Notes: a model not told the origin generated them from the sequence alone. A stretch of DNA of 49,263 nt from an uncultured beta proteobacterium (GCA_903913965.1 CAIWNB010000035.1:1-49263); one strand, 5' to 3'. Shown: positions 24,113 through 33,089, counted from the first letter of the stretch. Translations and numbers: made by a program.

Positions 24113-25798
24113 TCATCCGCCGGCGTTGATGGTGGCAGCGATTTTTTCTGCCAGCATGAGCGTCGGGATGTTGGTGTTGCCGCGCATCAGCGTCGGCATG
24201 ATCGACGCGTCGCAGACGCGCAGCCCGCTCACACCATAGACCCGTCCTGACGGATCCACCACCGCGCCACGATCATCGGCCGCGCCCATGCGGCAGGTGC
24301 CGGCGGTGTGAAACTTGCCAGCGATGTTGTGGCGCACGAGATCCGCCAGTGCATCGTGGTCTGCCGCCAGTGTTTGTAAATTGACCCGATCGCCGGTGAG
24401 TGTGGCGAGGACGACGTCGCTGAGGATGGGCGCGACATCCAGCAGACGCGCGATCCAGCGGCTATTACGCTCGTTGGCGGCATTGGCCTCGTTGAGTTTG
24501 CGCAGACGGTCGGAGAAGCGGATTGGAAACGGCGTGCCGCATAGTGGTTTGATGCCGTCCCACGCAAACAGCTCAGCGACCCGGCGAAAGCCGTCCATGA
24601 AACGCAGCAGGTCGCGTTCGTCATCGAGAAAGTTGAATTCGATCAGCGGTGCGGCGGCCGGATGCGCTGCGCTGAGTGTGACGCGTCCACGCGAGGCCGG
24701 TTTGAGCAGCGTCGGGGCGAGATTGGCGATTTGCTGGCCCAGGTCATTCCATGACGTCTTGCTTTGAATGTTGATGTAGGCGTCACCCTCAGGACAACCT
24801 TCGACGCCTGATGAATAGCGGAAGCAGGTGGTGAGGTGGGTGCGCAGCGTGTCGGCTTGTCGCGCCGCCTTGCGCAGATGGGCGCCGATGAAGAGGATGG
24901 GATGGTTCTGCAGGTTGGCACCGACGCCAGGGCGATCAGCCACAACCTCAATCCCAAGTGCTTGCAGATCGGCCGCCGCACCGATGCCGGCGCGCATCAG
25001 CAGCAGCGGTGAAAAGATCGCGCCGGCGCTGAGGATGACCTCGCCGGCGTGGAAGGTTTGCGTCGTCCCTTGCACGACCGCACTCACCCCGGTGACGCGG
25101 TGGCCGTCGAACAGTGGTCCGTTGACCGTGGCGTCACAGATGATGTGCAGGTTGGGTCGCCGGCGTACCTCGGCGGTCAGATAATCGAGACCGCTGGAGC
25201 CGCGCCGTTGCAGCGTATTGGACAGCGGCACCGCGCAATAGCCGTCACGAAAATCACTGTTCATGTCGGCGATGAATGGAATCTGCTGCGCCTCGGCATA
25301 GGCTTCGATGGCGCGTGACAGCGGCGGCCATTGGTCGCGTGGAATACGACGAATTGGAATCGGCCCCGTGTTGCCATGTGCGTCGGTGTTGAAATCGAGA
25401 TCGTGTTCGAGCGCGCGGAAGTGGGGCAGCACGTCTTCCCATCCCCAGCCGTGTGCGCCCAATCGTAGCCACTCGTCGTAGTCATCGGGCGCGCCGCGCA
25501 GCGCCGCCATCGCCATCACCGAGCCGCCGCCGCCCATGATGCGGCCCTGCGACAAACCGCTCGCCGGTGAATTGGCACGGGTGCGCCAGTGTGCGCGCAA
25601 GCCCGGCCACATATAGGACTTGTTGTAGTACGAGGCTGGATAGATGTCGAGGATGTCGGCCGGTTCGCGCCCGGGCGGTGTGTCGGCACCGGCTTCGAGC
25701 AAGAGTACGCTCTGGTTTGCGCGCTCGGAAAGACGCGCGGCGAGCACGCAACCAGCGGCGCCGGCGCCGCAGATGATGAAATCGAAATGGGCGGACAT
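24113..25798 (-). CDS. GMC-family FAD oxidoreductase
   Basis: The 561-residue flavoprotein has the N-terminal dinucleotide motif FDFIICGAGAAGCVLAARLS and LLLEAG, the GMC signature region (LSQGRIMGGGGSVMAMAALR, with GGGG where GGSS is common) and the second signature around LSAGAIFSPLLLMRAGIG. The C-terminal active site is FHTAGTCRMG (catalytic His) and GNTNIPTLMLAEK (paired Asn). It resembles choline-dehydrogenase-like alcohol oxidoreductases. No signal peptide is present. GGAGACGGTCGC precedes the ATG. It is divergent from the Tat-type Bug gene at 25931. Confidence 0.92.
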   Translation of the reverse strand: MSAHFDFIICGAGAAGCVLAARLSERANQSVLLLEAGADTPPGREPADILDIYPASYYNKSYMWPGLRAHWRTRANSPASGLSQGRIMGGGGSVMAMAALRGAPDDYDEWLRLGAHGWGWEDVLPHFRALEHDLDFNTDAHGNTGPIPIRRIPRDQWPPLSRAIEAYAEAQQIPFIADMNSDFRDGYCAVPLSNTLQRRGSSGLDYLTAEVRRRPNLHIICDATVNGPLFDGHRVTGVSAVVQGTTQTFHAGEVILSAGAIFSPLLLMRAGIGAAADLQALGIEVVADRPGVGANLQNHPILFIGAHLRKAARQADTLRTHLTTCFRYSSGVEGCPEGDAYINIQSKTSWNDLGQQIANLAPTLLKPASRGRVTLSAAHPAAAPLIEFNFLDDERDLLRFMDGFRRVAELFAWDGIKPLCGTPFPIRFSDRLRKLNEANAANERNSRWIARLLDVAPILSDVVLATLTGDRVNLQTLAADHDALADLVRHNIAGKFHTAGTCRMGAADDRGAVVDPSGRVYGVSGLRVCDASIMPTLMRGNTNIPTLMLAEKIAATINAGG

Positions 25799-25930
25799 GC
25801 GACCGTCTCCTGCCTGCTGTGGGTGAACCCGCCTGATGCTACCGCAGGCCTACCGTGTCCTCAAGGCGGCAATAAACCGCGGCACGGGTATGACATAGAT
25901 ATAATGATTGAAACAGCGGAGGAGAACGCG

Positions 25931-26890
25931 ATGACCAGGAGGCGGTTCTTGTGGACGGCGGCCGCATGCGTGTTGGCGCAGGTTGGTTGGTGCGCTGATT
26001 ACCCGTCGCGTCCGGTGCGCATCGTCGTGCCGAATACCGCAGGCTCGGGGGCCGATGTGGTGGCGCGTCTGGTGGCCAACCGGTTGACGCAGACTCTGGG
26101 TCAACAGATGGTGATCGATAACCGCGCGGGTGCGAGTGGTGGTATCGGCACCGAGATTGTTTCGCGCGCGGTGCCCGATGGACACACCTTGCTGATGATC
26201 ACCTCTCAGCAGGCCAACAACGCCGCGCTCAGCAGCAGACTGCCCTACGATCTGGTAAAGGATTTTTCGCACGTCAGTCTGCTCGCCTCAACACCGCTGA
26301 TCCTGGTGGTTAATCCGTCACTGCCGGCGAACAACATGCGTGAACTGGTGGCGTTGGCGAAGGCGCGTCCCGGTCAGTTGAATTACGGCACGCCGGGTGC
26401 CGGCACCGCCGGCCATCTGGCCACTGAGTTGATGCGCAGCATGGCCGGTATCGAGATCGTGCACGTGCCCTACAAAGGTACGACACCGGCGCTCACCGAC
26501 ACCATGGCAGGGCAGTTACAGCTGACGGTGCTGGTGGCCACCGCGGTGATGCCTTCATTGAAGGGCGGCAAGATCCGCGCGTTAGGCGTGACCAGTGCGA
26601 AACGCTCGCAGCTTGCCCCCGATTTGCCGGCGCTCGCCGAAACCATTCCGGGTTACGAGTGGACCGGCTGGTACGGCTTGGCGGCACCCGCCAATACGCC
26701 ACGCGAAATTATCGTCAGACTGAATGCCGAACAGTTGCAGATGTTAAAGAGCGCCGAGTTTCGCGAGCGGCTCGCCGAACTCGGCGCCGACACGCTGGGC
26801 AGCACGCCGCAGGAATACACCGACCATATCCGCCGCCAGATTGAAAAAATGCGCCTGGCGGTGAAGGTCTCCGGATTGCGCGTCGAGTGA
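25931..26890 (+). CDS. Bug/TctC solute-binding protein with twin-arginine leader
   Basis: The 319-residue receptor begins MTRRRFLWTAAACVLAQVGW. T-R-R-R-F-L matches the Tat consensus (S/T-R-R-x-F-L) and is followed by a mild hydrophobic core, with cleavage near WCA before DYPSRPV. Bug proteins normally use Sec leaders. CGGAGGAGAACGCG precedes ATG 25931; the longer upstream frame overlaps the GMC gene and is rejected. The ligand motif PNTAGSGADVVARLV keeps Asp and Arg. Its stop overlaps the start of the next Bug gene as GTGA, so the two receptors are translationally coupled. Confidence 0.92.
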   Translation: MTRRRFLWTAAACVLAQVGWCADYPSRPVRIVVPNTAGSGADVVARLVANRLTQTLGQQMVIDNRAGASGGIGTEIVSRAVPDGHTLLMITSQQANNAALSSRLPYDLVKDFSHVSLLASTPLILVVNPSLPANNMRELVALAKARPGQLNYGTPGAGTAGHLATELMRSMAGIEIVHVPYKGTTPALTDTMAGQLQLTVLVATAVMPSLKGGKIRALGVTSAKRSQLAPDLPALAETIPGYEWTGWYGLAAPANTPREIIVRLNAEQLQMLKSAEFRERLAELGADTLGSTPQEYTDHIRRQIEKMRLAVKVSGLRVE

Positions 26891-27822
26891 AGCGCGCTCT
26901 CGGTTTGATCATGATGGTGGCGGCCGGCGCGCTGCATGCGCAGAATTTTCCCAATCGTTTAATCCGTGTTGTGACCACTGAAGTCGGCGGCGCCTCGGAT
27001 CTCGCCACGCGCATCATGGCGCAGGCGTTGTCGGTGAATCTCGGGCAGTCGGCGATCGTTGAGAATCGCGGCATCATCGGCGTTGAAATTGTCTCGCAGG
27101 CAACAGCCGACGGCCATGTGCTGCTGCATTACACCAGCCCGCTGTGGATCATTCCTTTGTTCCGTCGTAATACCGTGTGGGAACCGCTGCGTGATTTCGC
27201 ACCGGTGGCAATTACCGTCAACACACCGAATTTGCTCGCGGTGCATCCGTCGTTACCGGTAAAAACTGTGCCGCAATTGGTGGCATTGGCGCGTGCCCGA
27301 CCGGGCGAGTTGAACTATGGGTCGAGTTCAACCGGTGCCGGCAATCATCTCGCCGCCGAGCTGTTTAAATCGATGACCGGCGTGAAGATCGAGCGTATTG
27401 CTTTCAAAGGGGCGGGGGCGGCGTTGAATGCCTTGATCGGCGGTCAGATCGATATGATTTTCCCGAGTGCCGGTTCGGTGGCGCAACACATCCGTCAGGG
27501 CCGTTTGCGCGCGCTTGCGGTGACGAGCCTCGAACCGTCGGCGCTCGCCCCCGGATTGCCGACCATGGCGCAGGCCGGCGTGCCTGGTTATGAATCACAG
27601 TCACGCACAGTCTTGTTTGCACCGGCGAAAACGCCGCCTGCCGTGATTGCACGCCTGAACAGCGAGGTGGTACGCACGCTGCAGCAGCCCGAGGTCAGGG
27701 AACGTTTGTTCGCTGCGGGTCTTGAGGTGATTGCGAGCAGCCCCAGCGAGGCGGCGGCAATGATACGGTCGGAGATGACGCGCATGGCCCGGCTGATTGA
27801 AGAGGCCGCCCTGCACGAATAA
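26887..27822 (+). CDS. Bug/TctC solute-binding protein, coupled to the preceding one
   Basis: The 311-residue product starts at GTG 26887, inside the stop of the previous gene (GTGA). The leader MKRALGLIMMVAAGALHA is short and ends before QNFPNRL. Ligand motif: TEVGGASDLATRIM. The second loop is shortened to VENRGIIGVEIVSQ, and the text after it (LHYTSPLWIIPLFRRN) resembles the receptors at 45793 and 48517, so these three form a subfamily. It ends 24 bp from a convergent Bug gene. Confidence 0.92.
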   Translation: MKRALGLIMMVAAGALHAQNFPNRLIRVVTTEVGGASDLATRIMAQALSVNLGQSAIVENRGIIGVEIVSQATADGHVLLHYTSPLWIIPLFRRNTVWEPLRDFAPVAITVNTPNLLAVHPSLPVKTVPQLVALARARPGELNYGSSSTGAGNHLAAELFKSMTGVKIERIAFKGAGAALNALIGGQIDMIFPSAGSVAQHIRQGRLRALAVTSLEPSALAPGLPTMAQAGVPGYESQSRTVLFAPAKTPPAVIARLNSEVVRTLQQPEVRERLFAAGLEVIASSPSEAAAMIRSEMTRMARLIEEAALHE

Positions 27823-27846
27823 GCGCTGCGATGATTGCGCGGGGGC

Positions 27847-28809
27847 TTATTGAATAGTGATGCCGGCGTCCTTGATCGCTTTCACCCATTTCGTGCGTTC
27901 GGTTTTCATATGAGCGGTGAATTGCGCCGGGGTACTGCCGACCGCATCGGTGCCGTCGGCCGCCAGCCGCGCCAGTACATCCGGCGCTTTCAATACTGTG
28001 GCGATACCCTGTTGCACGCGTTCAACCACCGCTTTGGGCGTGCCGGCCGGGGCCAGCACGCCGTGCCATTGCGTCACCACAAAGCCGGGTAAGCCGGATT
28101 CAGCCATCGTTGGCACCTCGGGCAGCATCGGGGTGCGTTGCGCCGTAGTCACCGCCAGCGGACGCAGATACTTCGAACGAAACAGACCGGCCATCGAGGC
28201 CGTGCTCGAGATCGTTAAATGAGTGCGGCCAGAGATCAAGTCGGGAAAGCCTGCGCCAATCCCCTTGTAGGGGATATGCACCAGCTTGATGCCGGTCATC
28301 GAGGACATCAGCTCCGTTGAGAGTTGCTGTAGTGATGCAACGCCCGATGAGCCATAGGTCAGTTTCCCGGGGTTGGCCTTGGCATAGGCGAGAAAATCCG
28401 CGAGCGTGGCTGGTAGCGAGGGATGTACGGCCAGCACATAAGGCGAAGCGGACACCTGCGTCACCGCTGCAAAATCGCGCACCACATCGTAAGGCGCCTT
28501 GTTGAGTTCCGGATAAATCAGCGCTGTTACGCTCATGATGACGAAGGTATAGCCGTCGGGCGCGGCGCGCGCGGTGACTTCCATGGCAATGGCGCCGCTC
28601 GCGCCGGGGCGGTTATCGACCACCACCGAGGTCTTGAGGTTTTCCGACAGAGCCGGTGTGATGGAGCGGGCGATGACATCAAGTCCACCGCCGGGCGCGA
28701 TCGGGCACAGCATGCGGATGGGCCGCGCCGGATAGGTCTGCGCACTCGCCGCACTGGCAAGTGTGACGAATATCAGTGCTGCGGCTGAACATATTTTCAT
28801 CTGCTGCAT
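27847..28809 (-). CDS. Bug/TctC solute-binding protein
   Basis: The 320-residue receptor starts at ATG 28809 (MQQMKICSAAALIFVTLASA), chosen because GGAGGCGACACCC precedes it; an ATG five codons upstream is the alternative. Cleavage is likely before QTYPARP. Motifs are canonical: CPIAPGGGLDVIARSI, VDNRPGASGAIAME, HIPYKGIGAGFPDLISG and LPEVPTMAESGLPGFVV. It is the first of two tandem minus-strand Bug genes and converges on the coupled pair at 25931-27822, giving four adjacent receptors. Confidence 0.93.
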   Translation of the reverse strand: MQQMKICSAAALIFVTLASAASAQTYPARPIRMLCPIAPGGGLDVIARSITPALSENLKTSVVVDNRPGASGAIAMEVTARAAPDGYTFVIMSVTALIYPELNKAPYDVVRDFAAVTQVSASPYVLAVHPSLPATLADFLAYAKANPGKLTYGSSGVASLQQLSTELMSSMTGIKLVHIPYKGIGAGFPDLISGRTHLTISSTASMAGLFRSKYLRPLAVTTAQRTPMLPEVPTMAESGLPGFVVTQWHGVLAPAGTPKAVVERVQQGIATVLKAPDVLARLAADGTDAVGSTPAQFTAHMKTERTKWVKAIKDAGITIQ

Positions 28810-28929
28810 GGGTGTCGCCTCCATCGGTTGCCGGTGATCCGGTCATGCACTCGAGTATAAGCGCTGGTGCCACTGCGGTGAACTTCGTGCTGCGTCCCGC
28901 GCCTGCTGGAGATGTTGCGAGGCGCAGCT

Positions 28930-29916
28930 TTATTCCGCTTTGATACCAGCCTGACGCGCCAGCTTGATGGTTAATGCGACCTGTTCTGCGATCAGCTTGT
29001 CGAACGCCGCCGGGGTGTTAGGTGCGGCTTCTGCACCCATCGATAGCAGGCGTTGCTGGATCTCGGGTTGATTGAGCACGCGGGTGATTTCACGGTTCAG
29101 GCGCTCGATGATGGGGCGCGGGGTTTTTGCCGGTGCCAGCAGACCCGACCATGAATCCCATTGATAACCGGGCAGACCGGATTCAGCCAGGGTCGGCACC
29201 TCTGCGTAGACGGCGACGCGTTTTTTTGCTGTCACCGCAATCGCGCGAATTTTGCCGTCGCGTACCAATGACACCGCACTGGCCAGCGGTGACATGAAGA
29301 AGTGCAGTCGTCCGCTGATGAGATCGGTCAGCGCCTCGGGAATGCCGCGATAAGGCACGTGCACGGCGTCGATCGCGGTGGTGTGTTTAAACATCTCGGC
29401 GGCGAAATGTGCGCCGCTGCCGGTGCCGCCGGAACCATAGTTGAGCTGCCCCGGTTTGGCTTTGGCCAGCGCGATCAATTCCTGAGCGGTTTTCACGCTG
29501 AGTGTGGCTGGCACCACCAGCACGTAACAGGCGGTCGAGGTCAGCGTGATGCCGGCGAAATCGCGCACCGTATCGTAGGGCAGGCTCGCCCGCACCGCAG
29601 GAATTGCCACGTGTGAGGACGAAACAAACAGCAGCGTGTGTCCATCCGCATCCGCATCGGCGACGATTTTTGCGGCGACCACGCCGCCCGCTCCGGGCCG
29701 GTTGTCGACGATGACCTGTTGTCCGAGTGCTTCATAAAGGCGCGGCTGGAGCATGCGTGCGGTGATATCCGGCTGCCCGCCGGGCGTGAAGCCGACCACC
29801 ATGCGCACCGGCCGTGAGGGGAAAGTTGCCCCGACTACTTCAGCCGGTAGCGTGATTGCGGCGAGCAGCAGGCCCAGACTTGCGCGCTGAAGAAAAGATA
29901 ATGAGAGACGGTTCAT
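28930..29916 (-). CDS. Bug/TctC solute-binding protein (GFTPGGQPDI subfamily)
   Basis: The 328-residue receptor starts MNRLSLSFLQRASLGLLLAA with cleavage near VVGA before TFPSRPV. No clear ribosome-binding site precedes the ATG. Its ligand motif VVGFTPGGQPDITARML and the middle block LAKAKPGQLNYGSGGTGSG are nearly the same as in the receptors at 43649 and 44702, along with the GYQWDSWSGLLAPAKTPRPI segment. These three are the closest relatives in the window and probably arose by duplication. It lies upstream (in transcription) of the Bug gene at 27847. Confidence 0.93.
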   Translation of the reverse strand: MNRLSLSFLQRASLGLLLAAITLPAEVVGATFPSRPVRMVVGFTPGGQPDITARMLQPRLYEALGQQVIVDNRPGAGGVVAAKIVADADADGHTLLFVSSSHVAIPAVRASLPYDTVRDFAGITLTSTACYVLVVPATLSVKTAQELIALAKAKPGQLNYGSGGTGSGAHFAAEMFKHTTAIDAVHVPYRGIPEALTDLISGRLHFFMSPLASAVSLVRDGKIRAIAVTAKKRVAVYAEVPTLAESGLPGYQWDSWSGLLAPAKTPRPIIERLNREITRVLNQPEIQQRLLSMGAEAAPNTPAAFDKLIAEQVALTIKLARQAGIKAE

Positions 29917-30038
29917 GATGAGGGGCGGCAGGTGGCCGGCAAATAATTCGAAGGCGTGATTGTGCCCGAATTCGCGGTCTACGCAGGCGCAAGGCTTCGG
30001 CTATCATGCGTGCTAACAACACTGCGGGGCAGGGCGCG

Positions 30039-30551
30039 ATGGCGCAGGTAACAAAAAACACGAATTGCAGCGGCTTTACGCTGGTTGAGATGATGATAGT
30101 GATCGTCGTTATTAGTGTGCTCGCGTTGATGGCGGTGCCGAATTTTCAGGACACCATAGTGCGCAATGAAATCAAGGAGGCGCTGCCACTCGCCGATATC
30201 GCCAAACAACCCGTGGCGCTGGCGTGGGCGGTGGCGCAGGCCCTGCCGCGTGATAACGCTGATGCTTTGCTGCCGGTGGCCGAGAAAATCGTCAGCAATC
30301 AGATCAGCTCGGTGGCGATCAAGGACGGTGCCATCAACATCACTTTTGGTAACCGCTGCAATGGCGTGATCAAAGGCAAGGTGCTGACGCTGCGTCCGGC
30401 AGTGGTGGAAGACGCGCCCGTGGTGCCGGTGGCATGGGTGTGCGGTACCGCCGAGGCACCGGACAAGATGGTTGTTAAGGGCATTAACGCAACCAATATT
30501 CCGGACACGTTTTTGCCGTTTAACTGCCGCGCGAGACTGCAGAAAAAATAG
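30039..30551 (+). CDS. Orphan type IV pilin-like protein
   Basis: The 170-residue product has a 12-residue leader MAQVTKNTNCSG followed by the class III cleavage site G/FTLVEMMIVIVVISVLALM, with Glu5 of the mature chain present. The remaining globular part (NEIKEALPLADIAKQ helix, then strands) has Cys pairs (GNRCNGV, WVCGTAE, FNCRAR) suited to a disulfide-bonded D-region. Such proteins are cleaved by PilD and assemble in type IV pili or type II secretion pseudopili. No pil or gsp gene is nearby. An earlier ATG at 30006 would lengthen the leader to 23 residues and is less likely. Confidence 0.85.
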   Translation: MAQVTKNTNCSGFTLVEMMIVIVVISVLALMAVPNFQDTIVRNEIKEALPLADIAKQPVALAWAVAQALPRDNADALLPVAEKIVSNQISSVAIKDGAINITFGNRCNGVIKGKVLTLRPAVVEDAPVVPVAWVCGTAEAPDKMVVKGINATNIPDTFLPFNCRARLQKK

Positions 30552-30617
30552 CGTGAAAGCAACGGGACGTCCGCTGTTTTGTGACGCCCCGCCACGCTTG
30601 CTGCTGTTACGTAATTG

Positions 30618-31289
30618 TTATTTCGCCGCGAAGCAGTAAAAGAGTCCCGCACCGCCAGAGCTTTTCAAAGCATCCTGGCTGCAACCGCCACGCGAGGCAT
30701 GGGATGAATTCCATGAGCGCGCGATGGGGTCATCAGTGAGACCGACGCGGTCGGTATGACCCAGTTGTATCGCGCCTTCGGCACCGCTTTTGGTGTAATT
30801 GCCGCAAGTCATGTCACTGCCCGCCGGATAGGCGCGACCGTGCCAGTCGGAGCCGGTGAGTGCATCGTGGGCATTGGGCGTGTCGCCGCGGCCGTTGACC
30901 ATGGCGCCTTTTTCAGTCAGCAGTGTTTGCTTGGTCAGATTGGCGATCGGGCCGTGTAGTTCCTCGATGTTGTAGGCGATGATCGCGCCTTTTGCATTGG
31001 TCCACGGGCCGTTGCCGATGCGGTCGCGTGCGTTGATCGCCGGCACGGCAGTTGCCGGCTGCTGGCTTAAATAAGCACGCCAGCTGCGATTGCCGGCGCC
31101 GACGGCGGCAGCGAGTTTCTGACAATGTGCGTCGGCACCCGCGAGGCCGCCGAGATCGGCGCCCTTGCCGCTACCGCTGCTGGTGACGAAGAAGGTCATG
31201 TCATTCTCAGTGATGGTGGCACAGCCACCGATCGCCGCAAGTGCGAGTACGGCGATCCCTGTCCAGGTTTTGTAATGATCGCTTTTCAT
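30618..31289 (-). CDS. Lectin-like lipoprotein (DUF1554-like)
   Basis: The 223-residue protein begins MKSDHYKTWTGIAVLALAAI and then G-G-C, a lipobox, so it is probably anchored to a membrane. The rest resembles a widespread family of secreted C-type-lectin-like or DUF1554-like proteins: FFVTSSGSGKGADLGGLAGA, CQKLAAAVGAGNRSWRAYLS, NARDRIGNGPWTNAKG, NGRGDTPNAHDALTGSDW and C-terminal SWNSSHASRGGCSQDAL with FYCFAAK. Several Cys residues suggest disulfides. Ligand and role are unknown. It converges on the pilin-like gene, 66 bp apart. Confidence 0.75.
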   Translation of the reverse strand: MKSDHYKTWTGIAVLALAAIGGCATITENDMTFFVTSSGSGKGADLGGLAGADAHCQKLAAAVGAGNRSWRAYLSQQPATAVPAINARDRIGNGPWTNAKGAIIAYNIEELHGPIANLTKQTLLTEKGAMVNGRGDTPNAHDALTGSDWHGRAYPAGSDMTCGNYTKSGAEGAIQLGHTDRVGLTDDPIARSWNSSHASRGGCSQDALKSSGGAGLFYCFAAK

Positions 31290-31792
31290 TGATGATCCCC
31301 CATTGGTTGAACTGCAGGATGGCAACGCTAACACGAGTCAGAAAGCGGGACAAATCAAGTCGTCGGTTGGAGCCGGGTGGGGGGCTGATGGAAACCTGGC
31401 TCACGCCACTGAAGGCTGTGTTGATTCCGCGGTTGTCGTCTAGCGGACTTTCATGTCATCTGCCAGTCATGGCTCTGGCTGCCACTGATGGCCGCAAGGG
31501 CCAGTGCGATCCCACCGGCCATAGTCGTGTTAAGACTATGCAAGCGTAACAATACCGAACAGCCCAATTCTTTAAAACTATTAAGTTGCTAGCGTTGATC
31601 TTGCCGTGGTGAACATAATCGCTCGAACGTAAGGCATCTGACTGCGCAGCCGCCGCTGTCCCAGGACGCACTGGCATGATATAAAGCCCCCGCTCGTGGG
31701 GGGCGCCGCCGGATATTCCGCATCTTTTCTGCTGTTTGCTCTCCTGTTTGCAACGAGATTTTTTTCATGCACGCGTAGCCGGAGAACACGAA
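31290..31792. other. Intergenic region without supported gene
   Basis: About 500 bp between the divergent lipoprotein and repeat-protein genes. Short open frames here lack ribosome-binding sites and family features. I see one GC-rich hairpin, GCCCCC (31686-31691) with GGGGGC (31699-31704), followed on the minus strand by CTTTAT, and an imperfect stem around TGGCCGCAAGGGCCA (about 31484-31500). The base composition is lower in GC around 31540-31640 than in the flanks. A regulatory region or a small RNA is possible, but nothing specific can be claimed. Confidence 0.5.
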
Positions 31793-32206
31793 ATGCAGTT
31801 GAGGGTGATGGTTTTATTGCATGGCGCTTGCGGCCTCATGCTGGCGGCGGGTTTGGCGCTGTCAGCCGAACCAGCAGCGCCGCCGGCCAAGGCCCCCAGT
31901 CAGATGTCGGGTGCTTCACCTGCCGGTTCGAGCGGCCCCCAGGGTGGACCGTCGTCACAGATATTTGGCAACGCGCCTGTTTGGGAAACCGTCCAGGGGC
32001 AGACCGCACCGCTAGTGTTCCGCGGTACCGGGTCTCTCGGGCTGTCGGCGACGATTAAGGATTGGGAAACCGTCCAGGTGCAGACCGCGCCGCTGCTGTT
32101 TCGCGGCACCGGCTTACTCGGGCTGTCCGACTCGCTCAAGAATTGGGAAACGGTCCAGGTACAAACGGCGCCGCTGGTATTCCGCGGCACGGGCCAACTG
32201 AAATAA
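31793..32206 (+). CDS. Exported protein of 27-residue repeats
   Basis: The 137-residue product starts MQLRVMVLLHGACGLMLAAG with a signal peptide ending near ALSA before EPAAPP. A Pro/Ala/Ser/Gly-rich linker covers residues about 26-60. Three tandem units follow: residues 64-90, 91-117 and 118-137 (the last truncated), each beginning WETVQ and containing QTAPLxFRGTG, then LGLS and K-D/N. The pattern of alternating strands suggests a repeat beta structure. I do not recognise the family. CCGGAGAACACGAA precedes ATG 31793. The stop lies 20 bp before the next exported-protein gene, so the two are likely an operon. Confidence 0.75.
   Translation: MQLRVMVLLHGACGLMLAAGLALSAEPAAPPAKAPSQMSGASPAGSSGPQGGPSSQIFGNAPVWETVQGQTAPLVFRGTGSLGLSATIKDWETVQVQTAPLLFRGTGLLGLSDSLKNWETVQVQTAPLVFRGTGQLK
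31982..32203 (+). repeat. Tandem 81-bp coding repeats
   Basis: Two full 81-bp units (31982-32062, 32063-32143) and a 60-bp partial unit (32144-32203) encode the WETVQ...GTG repeats. The units are also alike at DNA level (each begins TGGGAAAC-GTCCAGG), so they come from duplication and could vary in number between strains. Confidence 0.88.
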
Positions 32207-32226
32207 TTTAATCGATAGGGTGAATC

Positions 32227-33033
32227 ATGAACTGCAAACAAATAGTGGCATGCGTGTTGGCGCTGGGCGTTACGACGGCCTCCAATGCGGCGCAGGCCCC
32301 GGCACCGACGCCGGATTTCGTGTTTACAGTGCCGCTGAACCTGCAAAATCTGCCGGGCGAAGTGCATACCGTGGTCGTTTGGTGTGAAGCGTTGAATGCC
32401 ACCTACGGGCGACCGGGAGAGTTTTCTGATCCGCGCGATACAAAAGTGGCGCAGGATGAGAGTTTGCTGCAATTCAGGGCTGGACCTCGCATTATTGCCT
32501 CGACCGGCGCGATTTCGATTAGGGTGAATGGCGGGCTTGATGCGCAGGCGCTCGCCATGCGGCCCACTGCAAAGCCGCTCGCCGCATGGAGCGTTGACCG
32601 TATTGATATGATGGATATTAATTCGCGCAGCTCCGGAAAGCCGGTATCGATTAATGCAAACAAAGTGTTCTCACCGGACGAACTTGCAAATCTAATGAGG
32701 GGCGGCACGCAGTATTCGATCGCGCCGAAAGCTGGCTCCGCATTGTCTAATGTCGCTGCCGTGGCGCTGATTGCAAACACCGCAGGCGCTACCGACCCGG
32801 CGCTGGGTACCGCATTTGCCTGCCATATGGGATTCAAGGCGGCCGCGATGGTTGATGGCAAGCCGACCGATTTTGATATTTTTGCCGGCCCGGGTTCCTA
32901 TGAAGGCATGCCCGACGAAAATGCGAAGGACCCGAAATTTATCAATTCGATGGGCAGGTTGCCCAACCCGTATAAAGTTCTCCACGTATATGGCAATTTC
33001 CCTGCCAAAGCTGGCAAGCCCGCAGCGAAGTAA
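32227..33033 (+). CDS. Exported protein of unknown function
   Basis: The 268-residue product begins MNCKQIVACVLALGVTTASN, a signal peptide cleaved near NAAQA. The mature part opens with DFVFTVPLNLQNLPGEVHTV and VWCEALNATYGRPGEF, which looks like a beta-sandwich start; later parts are FSPDELANLMRGGTQYSIAP and FACHMGFKAAAMVDGKPTDF. No enzyme motif is visible and I do not recognise a family. Two Cys (about 52 and 198) could form a disulfide. It follows the repeat protein by 20 bp with AGGGTGAATC before the ATG and ends at a strong terminator. Confidence 0.75.
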   Translation: MNCKQIVACVLALGVTTASNAAQAPAPTPDFVFTVPLNLQNLPGEVHTVVVWCEALNATYGRPGEFSDPRDTKVAQDESLLQFRAGPRIIASTGAISIRVNGGLDAQALAMRPTAKPLAAWSVDRIDMMDINSRSSGKPVSINANKVFSPDELANLMRGGTQYSIAPKAGSALSNVAAVALIANTAGATDPALGTAFACHMGFKAAAMVDGKPTDFDIFAGPGSYEGMPDENAKDPKFINSMGRLPNPYKVLHVYGNFPAKAGKPAAK

Positions 33034-33063
33034 CTGTTTTTTGTTGTTGCAGCGAAACCCAAG

Positions 33064-33089
33064 CCGGGGCTCTTAGCCCCGGTTTTTTT
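33064..33089 (+). terminator. Rho-independent terminator
   Basis: CCGGGGCT (33064-33071), loop CTT, AGCCCCGG (33075-33082), then seven T (33083-33089). It ends the repeat-protein operon. Confidence 0.93.

Noticed and set aside
25589-25930. Upstream extension of the Tat-type Bug frame
   Set aside because: It overlaps the start of the GMC gene on the other strand and precedes a complete leader with its own ribosome-binding site.
31982-32203. CRISPR or other DNA repeat array
   Set aside because: The 81-bp repeats are in frame, have no spacers and encode a regular protein repeat.
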